Position numbers and translations under genes: made by a program. The notes under the pieces were generated by a model that saw only the letters and a program-made list of their open reading frames with translations, was not told where the DNA came from and did not search any database. Of a stretch of 64,000 bases of DNA, positions 16,127 to 23,906 are shown piece by piece. Origin of the DNA: Bin5 sp965261695 (GTDB lineage: Bacteria > Chloroflexota > Anaerolineae > Caldilineales > Caldilineaceae). Within the stretch, counting starts at the first letter, position 1. Each line of letters begins with the position of its first letter. The stretch is from the NCBI GenBank assembly GCA_965261695.1, contig OZ253474.1:2542001-2606000 (forward strand), given 5' to 3'.

Positions 16127-16279
16127 ATGTTTCAGGCCGGTATGCTTGTCACCATATCACAGCATAAGATCCTTGAATCTGCAACGAGATCTGTTTCTAC
16201 CCCAGACGAACAGTACGAGGTAGTGAGCATGTATCAGATGTTGGAAGATGCGTTGTCCTTATGCAGGGGGGACCAATGA
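16127..16279 (+). CDS. Possible 50-aa hypothetical protein
   Basis: An ATG-started 50-codon frame (MFQAGMLVTISQHKILES...) ending in TGA. It has no recognisable family and no clear ribosome-binding site. It could equally be chance or a fragment. It lies just before the hairpin at 16302. Confidence 0.25.
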   Translation: MFQAGMLVTISQHKILESATRSVSTPDEQYEVVSMYQMLEDALSLCRGDQ

Positions 16280-16301
16280 CGCCTGCTCCTTTTGCGTAAT
16301 T

Positions 16302-16352
16302 CCCCAATCCCCCATCTGTGGATAACTACGGGGGTAACTGTGGGGATTGGGG
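16302..16352. promoter_or_regulatory. 11-bp perfect hairpin with DnaA-box in the loop
   Basis: CCCCAATCCCC (16302-16312) pairs perfectly with GGGGATTGGGG (16342-16352). The loop contains TGTGGATAA (16317-16325), the exact reverse complement of the DnaA-box consensus TTATCCACA. It lies 27 bp before the start of a small membrane-protein gene. It has no T-tract, so it is not a standard terminator. Confidence 0.5.
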
Positions 16353-16379
16353 CGTCAGCAAGTGAAAGGGGGAATAGCT

Positions 16380-16625
16380 ATGCCTGAGACTCTGCCAGAC
16401 GCAGTTCACCGTGAGAACGAGTACAGTATTGAAAAAGCGAAGCACAAAGAGACCCGAATGGAGCTCGAACTAATGAAGCGCAAGCATTCACTCCTCCAAA
16501 ACGAGATCGAGGCGTTGCGAGTATCGCTGGAGAAATCGGGGTGGTTTACGTGGATGTGGTTTTTGCTCAGTCAGCTTTTCTTGGCCATCCTGTTTGTGAT
16601 TTTTTGGGATTGGCTAGGCTTCTAA
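16380..16625 (+). CDS. Small coiled-coil plus single-TM protein
   Basis: An 81-aa protein. Residues about 10-55 are a charged helix with heptad-like spacing (EMELELMKRKHSLLQNEIEA region), followed by one strongly hydrophobic Trp/Phe-rich segment (about 57-79) that should cross the membrane. The ATG at 16380 follows AAGGGGGAAT, a good ribosome-binding site. A shorter paralogue lies at 22693-22851, and the surrounding DNA (about 330 bp) is duplicated there. Function unknown; small coil-TM proteins occur as toxin or effector parts in defence loci, but nothing here proves that. Confidence 0.65.
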   Translation: MPETLPDAVHRENEYSIEKAKHKETRMELELMKRKHSLLQNEIEALRVSLEKSGWFTWMWFLLSQLFLAILFVIFWDWLGF

Positions 16626-16902
16626 CCTCAAGTTCGACAGAAACATTTGTCAGTCCTCCACACTCGGATAACCCGGCCAACCCTGTGTGCGCGCAAGCGT
16701 CCCAACCCGGAGTCACACAATCCCGGTGGGCGTCAATGCTCCGTGGAACGGGGGGGGGCCGGACAAGATCGGCATCAGGGGCGTTTTGCCTTGCTTCGCA
16801 ATATTCGAAGAAGATCCAAGCATGAGATAGACGATGAGCATCATGCTGGCGGGGCTGCTTTTTTGCGCCTGCGTTCCCATTCAGCCGTAACCGAAGGACG
16901 GA

Positions 16903-17103
16903 TTGACAGACCTGGCAAGCGCGCTCGCCAAGTTGGACGAACATCCCGATCCAACTGAGTACCTGGAACTCCTGCTGGAGCTCGATGTGTGTGTATGGGA
17001 GGATCTGGAGGGGGAATCGACTCCGAATCTCTCTGACGCAGAGAGCGTGGCCATAACCATTTACACCCTCGGTGCTCTGATGGCGGCCAGAACATTCGAA
17101 TGA
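16903..17103 (+). CDS. Hypothetical acidic 66-aa protein
   Basis: A TTG-started frame, preceded by GAAGGA, encodes an acidic helical peptide (DLASALAKLDEHPDPTEYLE..., ending GALMAARTFE). No family is recognised. It may be a small antitoxin-like or partner protein, or the tail of a lost gene; the sequence does not decide. Confidence 0.35.
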   Translation: MTDLASALAKLDEHPDPTEYLELLLELDVCVWEDLEGESTPNLSDAESVAITIYTLGALMAARTFE

Positions 17104-17344
17104 CATGAGGCAATCAGGGCCGGGGCATTGGACGAGGAGGACTCTTTGTCGAGCGAGAGGCTTTGGTATCAAAGCCTGCTCTTGGCCGGCCAAGGTTGCG
17201 AGGGAATCGAATCAGGGCCATAGACCTGCACGCCCGGCCAGCCCCCAGTGCGCGCAGGCCTCAACCACCTAACTCGGTCCACCGGCAGCAAGGATGCGGA
17301 GATGTGGAACGGAGGGCGGCCGCGTTCATTGAAAGAGAAAGGGT

Positions 17345-17719
17345 ATGAAGGCGCTGACGAAACAGAAATTGTTGACAATTGTGGGGATGGTCGTGGGACT
17401 CTTCATTGCAAGAGCTCAGCCGGGCATGCCGTTGTGGACGACTCTGGCAATGATCGGCGTCCTCGTCATCATCCCCGTTTTCGCCATCTTAATCTCATCG
17501 AAATACAGCTCTCGCATCATTAAGTTCGGGGTCTTGATATTGGGCGGCAGGCTGGTGGTTTCCCTGCTTCTCATCCTGTTCGACGGCATCCCCAATGTCG
17601 GGTGGGGCGCATTCGGGTGGCTGATTATTCCTGCGGCCGTGGCCGTGTGGTGGCCCTTCCCCGCTGCGAGAAGACTGCAGGAGAAGGCGCAAGGCATCGC
17701 GGGAGAGGGAAACGGATAA
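17345..17719 (+). CDS. Hypothetical integral membrane protein
   Basis: A 124-aa protein with about four hydrophobic segments (residues about 10-24, 28-48, 58-78 and 83-102) separated by short loops, then a basic-acidic tail. The ATG follows GAGAAAGGGT. It is the first of three closely spaced genes on the same strand, with a 16-bp gap to the next. No family recognised. Confidence 0.6.
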   Translation: MKALTKQKLLTIVGMVVGLFIARAQPGMPLWTTLAMIGVLVIIPVFAILISSKYSSRIIKFGVLILGGRLVVSLLLILFDGIPNVGWGAFGWLIIPAAVAVWWPFPAARRLQEKAQGIAGEGNG

Positions 17720-17735
17720 GCAGGAGAAAAGACAG

Positions 17736-18170
17736 ATGGAACAATTGCAAGAGCGTTATCCCACGTTGAGACGAGCAATCGTCATCGTTGCGCTGGCTGT
17801 CATACTGCGAGTGGCAATCGTGATGCTGCACGGGCTAGAGCAACTCGACTATAAAGAGTACAGTAATTGGAACTTTTTCAGTCTACCGGTACTGGAGTTG
17901 ACTACACTACTATTGGTAATCGCACCCTCAGCGACATTTCTGAGGAAACGAAATGAAATTTCTAACGTAGGAGTCACTATACTACCCGCCGTATTGATCA
18001 ATGCGATCTTGCGGACTGTAGAATTGATCCGCTCTGGCACCACGTGCGATGGTCCAGACTTCTACAAGTACGAGGATTTCTGTGAACTTATCATCATGCA
18101 GTCGTTTTGCAACATTCCATTCGTGTTCATTGGCGCTCTTGTGCTTTTGATATGGAAGTTTAAGGAATGA
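17736..18170 (+). CDS. Hypothetical four-TM membrane protein
   Basis: A 144-aa protein with hydrophobic segments near residues 14-32, 46-66, 78-95 and 118-141 and a Cys-containing loop (GTTCDGPDFYKYEDFC). An AGGAG lies 9 nt before the ATG. AT-richer than the core genes, it sits between another membrane protein and a small polar protein, probably as one operon. No known family. Confidence 0.6.
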   Translation: MEQLQERYPTLRRAIVIVALAVILRVAIVMLHGLEQLDYKEYSNWNFFSLPVLELTTLLLVIAPSATFLRKRNEISNVGVTILPAVLINAILRTVELIRSGTTCDGPDFYKYEDFCELIIMQSFCNIPFVFIGALVLLIWKFKE

Positions 18171-18208
18171 CCTCGATCTTTTGGGAACATAATCACAAGG
18201 AGGATGAG

Positions 18209-18391
18209 ATGTCCAGGAGAGGAAGTGAGAGCCAGATGAGTCAGTCGGAAAGGGACCATCACGCGAATCAGAACAATCCCAACAATCCGGCCTATCAGGA
18301 TGCACAGGACAATCATGCCAACCAGCTAAATCCTGAGCACGACGAGTACTGGCATTCTCGTGAAGAAGAGCAAGACGGTAAGGAGTCGTAG
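18209..18391 (+). CDS. Small Asn/His-rich disordered protein
   Basis: A 60-aa very polar peptide without hydrophobic core. It contains two versions of an N-x-x-NP-x-(N/H)-x-x-Y unit (NQNNPNNPAY and NQLNPEHDEY). The ATG at 18209 follows AAGGAGG with a 5-nt spacer, a near-ideal site that outweighs the earlier in-frame ATG at 18167. Third gene of the small membrane-protein cluster. The tandem motif suggests a ligand- or protein-binding tail; function unknown. Confidence 0.6.
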   Translation: MSRRGSESQMSQSERDHHANQNNPNNPAYQDAQDNHANQLNPEHDEYWHSREEEQDGKES

Positions 18392-18464
18392 AGGATATCA
18401 ACGAGATTGGGTATGATCGGCCCCCATGACTAGGTTCCGTTGACCATTGATTAATTGGTCAAGA

Positions 18465-18640
18465 AGGTGACATCTGCAGGTTGCATGCGGGCAGAATCGG
18501 ACTGCGAGTCGCCTGATTTTCGGGAACGAAAACCGCGATCTGCGCCGGGGCCGTTAATCATCCCAATCACATGAATCACATGAATCACAGTTCAGACAAT
18601 TGTCAACGAGCCCTAGACCACGAAACGCTCTTCTGCCGGT
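18465..18640. repeat. Dispersed repeat, copy 1 (pair with about 30290-30470)
   Basis: Two blocks recur at about 30290-30470: TGCAGGTTGC...CAGAATCG with GCCTGATT, and farther on AGTTCAGACAA with GAG(C/T)CCT. No coding meaning was found in either copy. Here it runs into an IS3-family remnant. Confidence 0.45.
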
Positions 18641-18826
18641 GTACGATAGTGGAGACACTGGCTAATTGTCTTGCTGCCTTCAAACGCTTCCAGCGCAACC
18701 CGGAACTTGCAGGCCGCCGTGTGTCCCCGCCGTTTCTTGACTATCGGACTTCCTCTCCACGTGCTGGGTGAGTTGCTCCATCATGCACCTTAGCTCGTGG
18801 TCCAGTTTTTGGGGCCCACTTCAGTG
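18636..18826 (-). mobile_element. IS3-family 5'-end remnant (TIR plus orfA start), copy 1
   Basis: Read on the minus strand it begins with the end TGAAGTGGGCCCCAAAAA and CTGGACCACGAGC, followed by an OrfA-like start: KKRRGHTAACKFRVALEAFE, then GSKTISQ. This is the N-terminal helix-turn-helix of IS3-family transposase OrfA. Similarity ends about 180 bp in. Similar pieces lie at 20605, 22372 and 23250. Confidence 0.7.
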
Positions 18827-18901
18827 GCTGCTCTCCGACTAAAGTAGATGCAATACGCGGCTCGTCACGGCCACCTCCCGCCACTCACGAAGGAGGGGTC
18901 A

Positions 18902-18994
18902 ATGTCTCTCAGAATACGGTATCGGAAGTTTGAGATCGAAATCCAAATCGATCTAGCCGTTCTGAAACGTTTAGGCGGTTTACCGCCTAAGTGA
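18902..18994 (+). CDS. Tiny 30-aa ORF with strong RBS (microORF 1)
   Basis: ATG preceded by GAAGGAGGGGTCA, then 30 codons beginning MSLRIRYRKFEIEIQIDL. It aligns without gaps to the 30-codon ORF at 19229: both have (K/R)YR at positions 6-8 and I-x-ID at 14-17. The last codons overlap a perfect palindrome, TTAGGCGGT-TT-ACCGCCTAA (18971-18990). No known family; the strong ribosome-binding site and paralogy argue for translation. Confidence 0.45.
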   Translation: MSLRIRYRKFEIEIQIDLAVLKRLGGLPPK

Positions 18995-19109
18995 TCAAGA
19001 GAGGCGGTCGGAGGCCGCCCCTAGCACCGCGTTAGTGCCCGTGTTAATATCGCGCGTCAACTACGATTTGTCTCGAAAGACTACTGTATGTTATGCTCGT
19101 TAGTGTTCT

Positions 19110-19151
19110 GGCGATGGGGGCATGTAGTGCGTGTGGTGCGCCCCCATCGCC
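19110..19151. other. Perfect 12-bp inverted repeat (hairpin)
   Basis: GGCGATGGGGGC (19110-19121) and GCCCCCATCGCC (19140-19151) with an 18-nt loop. It lies between the two microORFs. No T-tract follows. It could be a structured RNA, an attenuator or a recombination site. Confidence 0.5.
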
Positions 19152-19228
19152 TATAGTAAACGCGGAAAGACATGGCAAGGCTTGGCAAGGTTGAACCCCA
19201 CACCTAGTAGTACAGGAAAGGGGGAGCC

Positions 19229-19321
19229 ATGTATTTCCCATTCAAGTACCGGTCTACCGTGTACTGGATCTACATCGACCCGATGTGGCTGATTATCATA
19301 GCTGATATGCTAGATAGGTAG
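19229..19321 (+). CDS. Tiny 30-aa ORF with strong RBS (microORF 2)
   Basis: ATG preceded by AAGGGGGAGCC, then 30 codons (MYFPFKYRSTVYWIYIDPMW...). It shares length, KYR and IxID positions with the ORF at 18902. The C-terminal half (MWLIIIADML) is hydrophobic and could insert into a membrane. No family recognised. The following 200 bp up to the IS701-like element hold nothing I can identify. Confidence 0.45.
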   Translation: MYFPFKYRSTVYWIYIDPMWLIIIADMLDR

Positions 19322-19521
19322 TTCAGCCCTTGTAGCCAGTGGTGGCGGTGTTACAGCATCGTCACCACAAACCCTCCCTCGCCTCCCGCGTTACTACCAA
19401 CTCAAACTTCCAATCCAAGCAAAATCGCTGAACCTGCTAGACCTGCTGGAATTGCCAAACGTTCATGTTAGGATCGTATGTTGTTCCCAAAAGGAAGTAG
19501 CCGAGTCAACTGTAGTATAAT

Positions 19522-20582
19522 TAGGACTTTCGCTAAGTCGGCTGGAAAGCCGGGATAGTAGGGTAGCGAAGTTGGTTTCGCAGATAGTCGCTGAACAGGT
19601 CAGTATGAACGCGATAGATGGTTTTGTTGAGCAAGGTAGCGTGAACCTTCAAAGAAAGCCAGGCATGGTAGCAGCAAGCGAGGTGATTGCGCTGCGAACG
19701 CGCTTTGCGACATTGGCATTTGGCGGAGCCTGTCAGTTGTTACAGTTCGCGGTGAAATTCTTCGACCTGCCAGCGCAACTCGTTCGCGTTTTGAGCGACT
19801 TGCGTGATCACAGTCTCATCCGGATCATTGGTGATGACCCAGTCAATGTCGCCGTTTATGACAACGACCTTGAACAATTTCACTTTGAAAGGCACTTTCT
19901 TGAGCTTGACAATGATGCCATGCTTAAGCCGTTCGTCGGTCCAATCGAGCGCATCAAGCTGAATATAGCCATCTTCTGCGCTCAGACCGACCATGCGGTT
20001 GGCTTTGCGTGTGGTGTAGAAGGTCAATCCCAGACGGTGAATCAACTTCAGGTTCCGCCACGAGCCATACCAACTGTCAAATAGCACCGTCTTGGCCTGA
20101 ATCTGTTTGTCGCCAACGGCTCGCAGCAGCATCTCTTGAAAATGGTCGTTCTTTGTCTTCCCATCTGCTTCTTTGGCGTAGATGCGGAAATCGACCGGAT
20201 AAGACTCGCCATCTTCACCACTGGTGTGAATCAGGTTCACGACCGCAATGCCGCGCACCAGACCACCGGCAGCGCCACTGTACTGCAGCTTTACCATCTC
20301 GATTGACCGTGAATCGCGTTTGTCTTGCACACTGTCGTCAATGATCAGGTACGCGTCCGCACTGTCGTCGATCCGTTCTTCCGCCAGTTCCCATAGATGA
20401 CTGGCTGTGAATCGCTCTCTTTTCAAGAAATCGCTGATTACATCGTGGCTCATGCCATCCAGATGTTCAGCCAAATTGGTACAGGTGTAGTTGATCGGCG
20501 TGCTGACCAGGTATTCGACATACTTCTGTTTTGCAATCATGTCTCAAGCTTACAGGATCCTGACCTCCTTGCGAAAGTCCTA
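19522..20582 (-). mobile_element. IS701/IS4-like insertion sequence with TSD
   Basis: A 1061-bp element with perfect 12-bp terminal inverted repeats, TAGGACTTTCGC (19522-19533) and GCGAAAGTCCTA (20571-20582). The pentamer ATAAT flanks it on both sides (19517-19521 and 20583-20587), a target-site duplication. It carries one DDE transposase gene on the minus strand. It inserted beside an IS3-family remnant. Confidence 0.9.
19533..20540 (-). pseudogene. DDE transposase with internal stop codon
   Basis: The full frame would be 335 aa. Catalytic acids appear in LIIDDSVQDK, VLFDSWYGSWRN and WQVEEFHREL. Directly after that last motif a TAA (about 19740) replaces the expected Lys codon, and the same frame then continues in family style (QLTGSAKCQCRKARSQRNHL) to a stop inside the left terminal repeat. 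The enzyme is truncated after the catalytic Glu helix. The element is therefore probably immobile unless helped in trans. Confidence 0.85.
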
Positions 20583-20604
20583 ATAATGCATCATCGACTT
20601 TCAA

Positions 20605-20722
20605 TCAGGACTTGTAGGCCGCCGTGTGTCGACGCCGTTTCCTGACCATCGTACTGCCCCTCCACAGGCTTGGTGATTTGCTCGATTATACACCTTGGCT
20701 CGTGGTCCGGTTTTTGGGGTCA
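20605..20722 (-). mobile_element. IS3-family 5'-end remnant, copy 2
   Basis: On the minus strand an OrfA start reads MVRKRRRHTAAYK, preceded by the terminal GGACCACGAGCC region. It is cut about 20 bp inside the right flank of the IS701-like element. Confidence 0.65.
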
Positions 20723-20862
20723 AGCTCACAACCCACTACATCTGGTTCACCCGAATCCCCGTTCATGCAGCAACTCTGTCCCAGTCTCAAAAGCACGTCT
20801 ACAGAGGTAGGGACATCACCAGCATCAAGTGTGAATTGTCGAATATTGACAAGTCACACTGA

Positions 20863-21186
20863 TTGGCTAAAATACAAGCCCTGAAGGTTGTGCCACGAAC
20901 ATTACGCACTTACGTTCTTCCCGATGGAGGCATACCCTTTCAGAAGTGGCTTTCTGAACTCAAAGTTAAGAAAGCTCGTGCCGCCATTCTAGCTCGCATT
21001 GATCGCTTGCGTTTAGGAAATTTCGGTGATTACAAGAGATTGACCGAAGACCTCTATGCGTTGAGAATTCATCTCAAGCCAGGTTATCGTGTCTACTTTG
21101 CGGAAATAGAAGGCGGTATCATTCTCCTTTTATGGGGAGGCACAAAGCACACGCAACGTAAAGACATTGACAAGACTAAGTTTTAA
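20863..21186 (+). CDS. HigB/Gp49-type toxin (RelE superfamily)
   Basis: A predicted ribosome-dependent mRNA interferase of the Gp49-like addiction-module killer family. The pattern PFQKWLSELKVKKARAAIL, RLRLGNFGDYKRL, then ALRIHLKPGYRVYF and GGTKHTQRKDI is typical. The gene is given from TTG 20863 (107 aa); GTG 20890, with GAAGG just upstream, yields the more family-like start VPRTLRTYVL. It is followed after 26 bp by its likely antitoxin. Confidence 0.88.
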   Translation: MAKIQALKVVPRTLRTYVLPDGGIPFQKWLSELKVKKARAAILARIDRLRLGNFGDYKRLTEDLYALRIHLKPGYRVYFAEIEGGIILLLWGGTKHTQRKDIDKTKF

Positions 21187-21212
21187 TGGGATGAAATCAG
21201 GAGCAGACAGCC

Positions 21213-21563
21213 ATGAACCAAGCTTTCGTTATGGAGAATACGGGAGATTACGATGAATGGCTTATCGAACAATTGAAGAATCCTGAAGAAGCGCTTGTCT
21301 ATTTGGAAGCTGCCCTTGAAGCATATGAAGAGGACAGTGATGATAGCGCCCTGATGCATGCTGTATTGAGTGTTGCCCGCGCACAGAATTGTCTTCTGAA
21401 ACTCGCGGCTCAAACTGGCATTGATATCGACAATCTTGAGCGGTCTCCATATGTCATGCCGAGTCCGAAATTGAACAATCTGCCAGCTGTTTTTTCCTCT
21501 CTGGGTTTCCGCGTCCGACTCGAATATGATGGGAGTTCCAGCGTCCCCATCGCTGTGACGTAG
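21213..21563 (+). CDS. HigA-type antitoxin
   Basis: A 116-aa protein with the antitoxin N-terminus DYDEWLIEQLKNPEEALVYL followed by a helix-turn-helix region (ALMHAVLSVARAQNCLLKLA). The usual recognition helix (ESLYRALS-x-x-GNPRLSTL) is altered here to NLERSPYVMPSPKLNNL, so DNA recognition may differ or be weakened. It is encoded directly after the toxin, as in most modules of this family, and probably both neutralises the toxin and represses the operon. Confidence 0.8.
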   Translation: MNQAFVMENTGDYDEWLIEQLKNPEEALVYLEAALEAYEEDSDDSALMHAVLSVARAQNCLLKLAAQTGIDIDNLERSPYVMPSPKLNNLPAVFSSLGFRVRLEYDGSSSVPIAVT

Positions 21564-22096
21564 GCAGTTGGAAGAAATGTTACAGTTGCAGCGCCTCCTC
21601 CGTTTTCAGGTTGTCCTTTTGCACAAAACTGCTTGTTTGGCGCCCTATCTTCTTCGTTGACAGCGAATTCATCTTCGCTTATCTCCAAGAATATTGGCAT
21701 AGAATTGACCCCTCTTTGGAAGCCACTCCATTGATCTTCTCCAGTTGTGTATGATGTTGCTTCCAGTACGTATCAGGGACCGAAAACCCTGCCAAGATGT
21801 AATGGGAGGTATTGCCTGGCGCGCCCGGTGTTCCTGACTCGTCAATGTAACAAAGTTGTATAGGGAAGCCTCACAAAAAAAGCGACCAGGTTAGGGGCTT
21901 TGGCCCCGATGAGAGACGCTTGGCGACTCCTCCTAATGTAAGTTCAATTTGATACCAAGACTTTTTTGCACGGACTGCACCTTGGAATCGTAGGCGTCTC
22001 GCCCGCTCTTCCGATAATCGCAAGCTCTTGGTCTCACTTGGGATCTACATTAGACGCAGCACTGCTGTACCATTAAACGCAGACCTGTCAAGAGAT
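21564..22096. other. Non-coding stretch
   Basis: No convincing gene. A minus-strand frame from 21700 (MPIFLEISEDEFAVNEEDRA...) has AGAGGGG upstream but overlaps the antitoxin gene and matches no family. GGGGC-TTTG-GCCCC at about 21895 is a small hairpin without T-tract. Confidence 0.4.
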
Positions 22097-22300
22097 TGTG
22101 GGCGCATGGTTTTTCTCCGCAATCTCCTTCTCCCCGATCCCCAACTGCGGCAGCCTGGCCACAATCTTTACCGTCTCCAGGCTGACGCTGATGACTTTGG
22201 CGAGCAGGTGGAGGATATACTGCGGGTCGGCGGCGCGGTTGGGGTCGTTGACGATGCCGCTGCGTTTGTCGGTTTTGACGCGGCAGTAGATTACGGTTGC
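22097..22300 (-). pseudogene. Type IIG RM 3'-end remnant (copy B)
   Basis: The minus strand reads YCRVKTDKRSGIVNDPNRA, then DPQYILHLLAKVISVSLETV and LPQLGIGEKEIAE, matching the last about 60 residues of the protein ending at 26320 but with its own changes. It has no start and no domain. It is joined on its 5' side to an IS3-family 5'-end remnant. Confidence 0.85.
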
Positions 22301-22371
22301 GGTTGGCTCCGTTTTGGCACTATGATCAACGGGCGGTCTGCCGCCATCAGGACACGAAGTGGTCTTGTGCG

Positions 22372-22556
22372 GGTGTACGATCGTTGAGAGACTGGATGAC
22401 CGTCTTGCTGGCTTCACGCGGTTCCAGCGCAACCCGGAGCTGGTGGGCTTCAGTGTGTTGCCGCGGTTTTTCGACCAGCGGACTGGCCCTCCAAAGGCTT
22501 GGTGACTTGCTCCATTATACGCTTTAGCTCGTGGTCCAGTTTTAGAGGCCAAGCTC
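22372..22556 (-). mobile_element. IS3-family 5'-end remnant, copy 3
   Basis: The minus strand begins near GGCCTCTAAAACTGGACCACGAGC and continues with a degraded OrfA start: KPRQHTEAHQLRVALEPRE then ASKTVIQSL. It stops at the same place as copies 1 and 4. Confidence 0.65.
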
Positions 22557-22692
22557 ACCCTTCTGAGGCCAACTACGAGGATTGGGGCGTCGGCAGGTGA
22601 AAGGAGAAGTGGCAATGCTTGGGACGCGGCCGGACACAGTTCACCGTTAAGAGGAGTACACTGTTGGGATCGCGAAGTGCAAGGAGGTCAAC

Positions 22693-22851
22693 ATGGGGCT
22701 CAAACGCAAGCAGCGGAAGCATGCATTCCTCCAGTTCGAGATCAAGGCGTTGCGAGAGTTGCTGGAAAAATTGAGTTGGATGGATCGGATGTGGTTGCTC
22801 ATTGAGATTCTTGTGGGTGGTATCCTGATAGTGATGTCTTGTAATGGCTAG
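22693..22851 (+). CDS. Small coiled-coil plus single-TM protein (paralogue)
   Basis: A 52-aa protein, ATG preceded by AAGGAGGTCAAC, a near-perfect ribosome-binding site. It has a basic helix (KRKQRKHAFLQFEIKALREL region) and one hydrophobic segment at the C-terminus. It aligns with the last two thirds of the 81-aa protein at 16380. The upstream part of that paralogue is present but interrupted by a TAA, so translation seems to have moved to an internal ATG. Function unknown. Confidence 0.55.
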   Translation: MGLKRKQRKHAFLQFEIKALRELLEKLSWMDRMWLLIEILVGGILIVMSCNG

Positions 22852-22901
22852 ACTTCCAACCTTAAGCTCGACGGATACAGTTGTCAGTCTTTTACACTCT
22901 G

Positions 22902-23170
22902 AAGTGGGCCCCAAAAATTGAACCCCTAGCTGAGGTGTACTCTGGCGCGAGATCGGCTTCCCTCATCCCCATTGCTGGCTAGGAATCTCCCGACGCATCT
23001 ACAACAGGCTCTGCTTTTTCAATCCCCAACTCCGGCAACCCCGCCACCAACTCCACCGTCTCAAGGCTCACGCTGATCACCTTGCCGAGCAGGCGCAGGA
23101 TGTACTGCGGGTCGTCGGCGCGGTTGGGGTCGTTGACGATGCCGCTGCGGTGGTGGGTTTTGACGCGGCA
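22902..23170. repeat. Direct repeat, left copy (type IIG gene end plus IS3-type end)
   Basis: About 270 bp nearly identical to 26243-26511 (offset 3341 bp, only a few mismatches in the first 230). It starts at GAAGTGGGCCCCAAAAATTG, an IS3-type terminal sequence, and runs into the 3' coding end of the type IIG gene on the minus strand. The two copies bracket the three-gene TIGR04255 operon. Confidence 0.9.
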
Positions 23171-23249
23171 GCTGATTGCAGTTACGGTTGGCTCCGTCCT
23201 GGTACTATGATCAACGGGCGGGCTGCCGTCATCAGGGCACGAAGTTGTT

Positions 23250-23397
23250 TTCTACGTGTGTGCGGTAGGTGAGAGTCTCGCTAATCGTCTTGCTGCCTTC
23301 AAGCTGTTTCAGGGCAACCCGAAGCTTGTGGGAAATCGTGTGTCGCCGCCGTTTCGTGGCCATCGGACTGTCCCTCCACGGGCTTGGTGAATTCCCT
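23250..23397 (-). mobile_element. IS3-family 5'-end remnant, copy 4
   Basis: The minus strand encodes ATKRRRHTISHKLRVALKQL then EGSKTISETL, an OrfA N-terminus. The terminal inverted repeat itself is missing; the sequence runs instead into a palindrome at 23390. Confidence 0.65.
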
Positions 23398-23411
23398 TAA
23401 TTTAGGGAATT
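23390..23411. promoter_or_regulatory. Operator-like palindrome
   Basis: AATTCCCT-TAATTT-AGGGAATT: two perfect 8-bp arms around an AT spacer. A repressor-binding site or small cruciform is possible. Confidence 0.45.
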
Positions 23412-23492
23412 AAATACTTGACTCAGCAGAATTTGAATTTTGCACAGCGCGGACCATCGGCTAGAATGCTGTTGCTGGCTTAGCTGAGCTGC

Positions 23493-23518
23493 GCATGACC
23501 TGTAAAGACAGGTCATGC
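23493..23518. promoter_or_regulatory. Strong 11-bp hairpin
   Basis: GCATGACCTGT-AAAG-ACAGGTCATGC, a perfect stem with a tetraloop about 100 bp before the small gene at 23619. There is no T-tract. It may be an attenuator-like RNA or the terminator of an unseen short transcript. Confidence 0.45.
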
Positions 23519-23618
23519 GATAATCCCTTCGTATTCTCACCTACATACAGTTTCTGAATAACAGAATACCATAAGGCTGGACCGATTTCCCATACCCAGA
23601 ACCCGTGAGGAGACTCCC

Positions 23619-23795
23619 TTGACACCCCCTACCAACAAGGTCGATATGGCGCAGATGAACGCCGCCATCGGCAAAGTCTTGGCCCTTTCCCCTGTCACCC
23701 AGGAGGAAGTGAAAGAACGGCGCACCCAGCGCAAAGCGGAGCGTCCACCGCCCGCGAAGTCGTCCAAGACCGCTAAACAGTCTTCCTGTCGCTGA
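23619..23795 (+). CDS. Small basic 58-aa hypothetical protein
   Basis: TTG start with GTGAGGAG 6 nt upstream. The protein starts TPPTNKVDMAQMNAAIGK, then a Lys/Arg/Pro-rich tail ending KQSSCR. The sequence suggests a short helix plus a disordered basic tail. It is GC-rich relative to the following operon. No family recognised. Confidence 0.45.
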   Translation: MTPPTNKVDMAQMNAAIGKVLALSPVTQEEVKERRTQRKAERPPPAKSSKTAKQSSCR

Positions 23796-23906
23796 TTTTG
23801 TCAGCACGATGAGGAAAATACTTACTCCTCCCTCCCCGGAGGATGCCCGCGCCCGCGATGCTGACTTATCTGTCGAGCAGAGATTAAGATATGAGATATA
23901 ATAGTG

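Noticed and set aside
21890..21912. GGGGC-TTTG-GCCCC as a terminator
   Set aside because: Short stem, no T-tract, no gene ending nearby on either strand.
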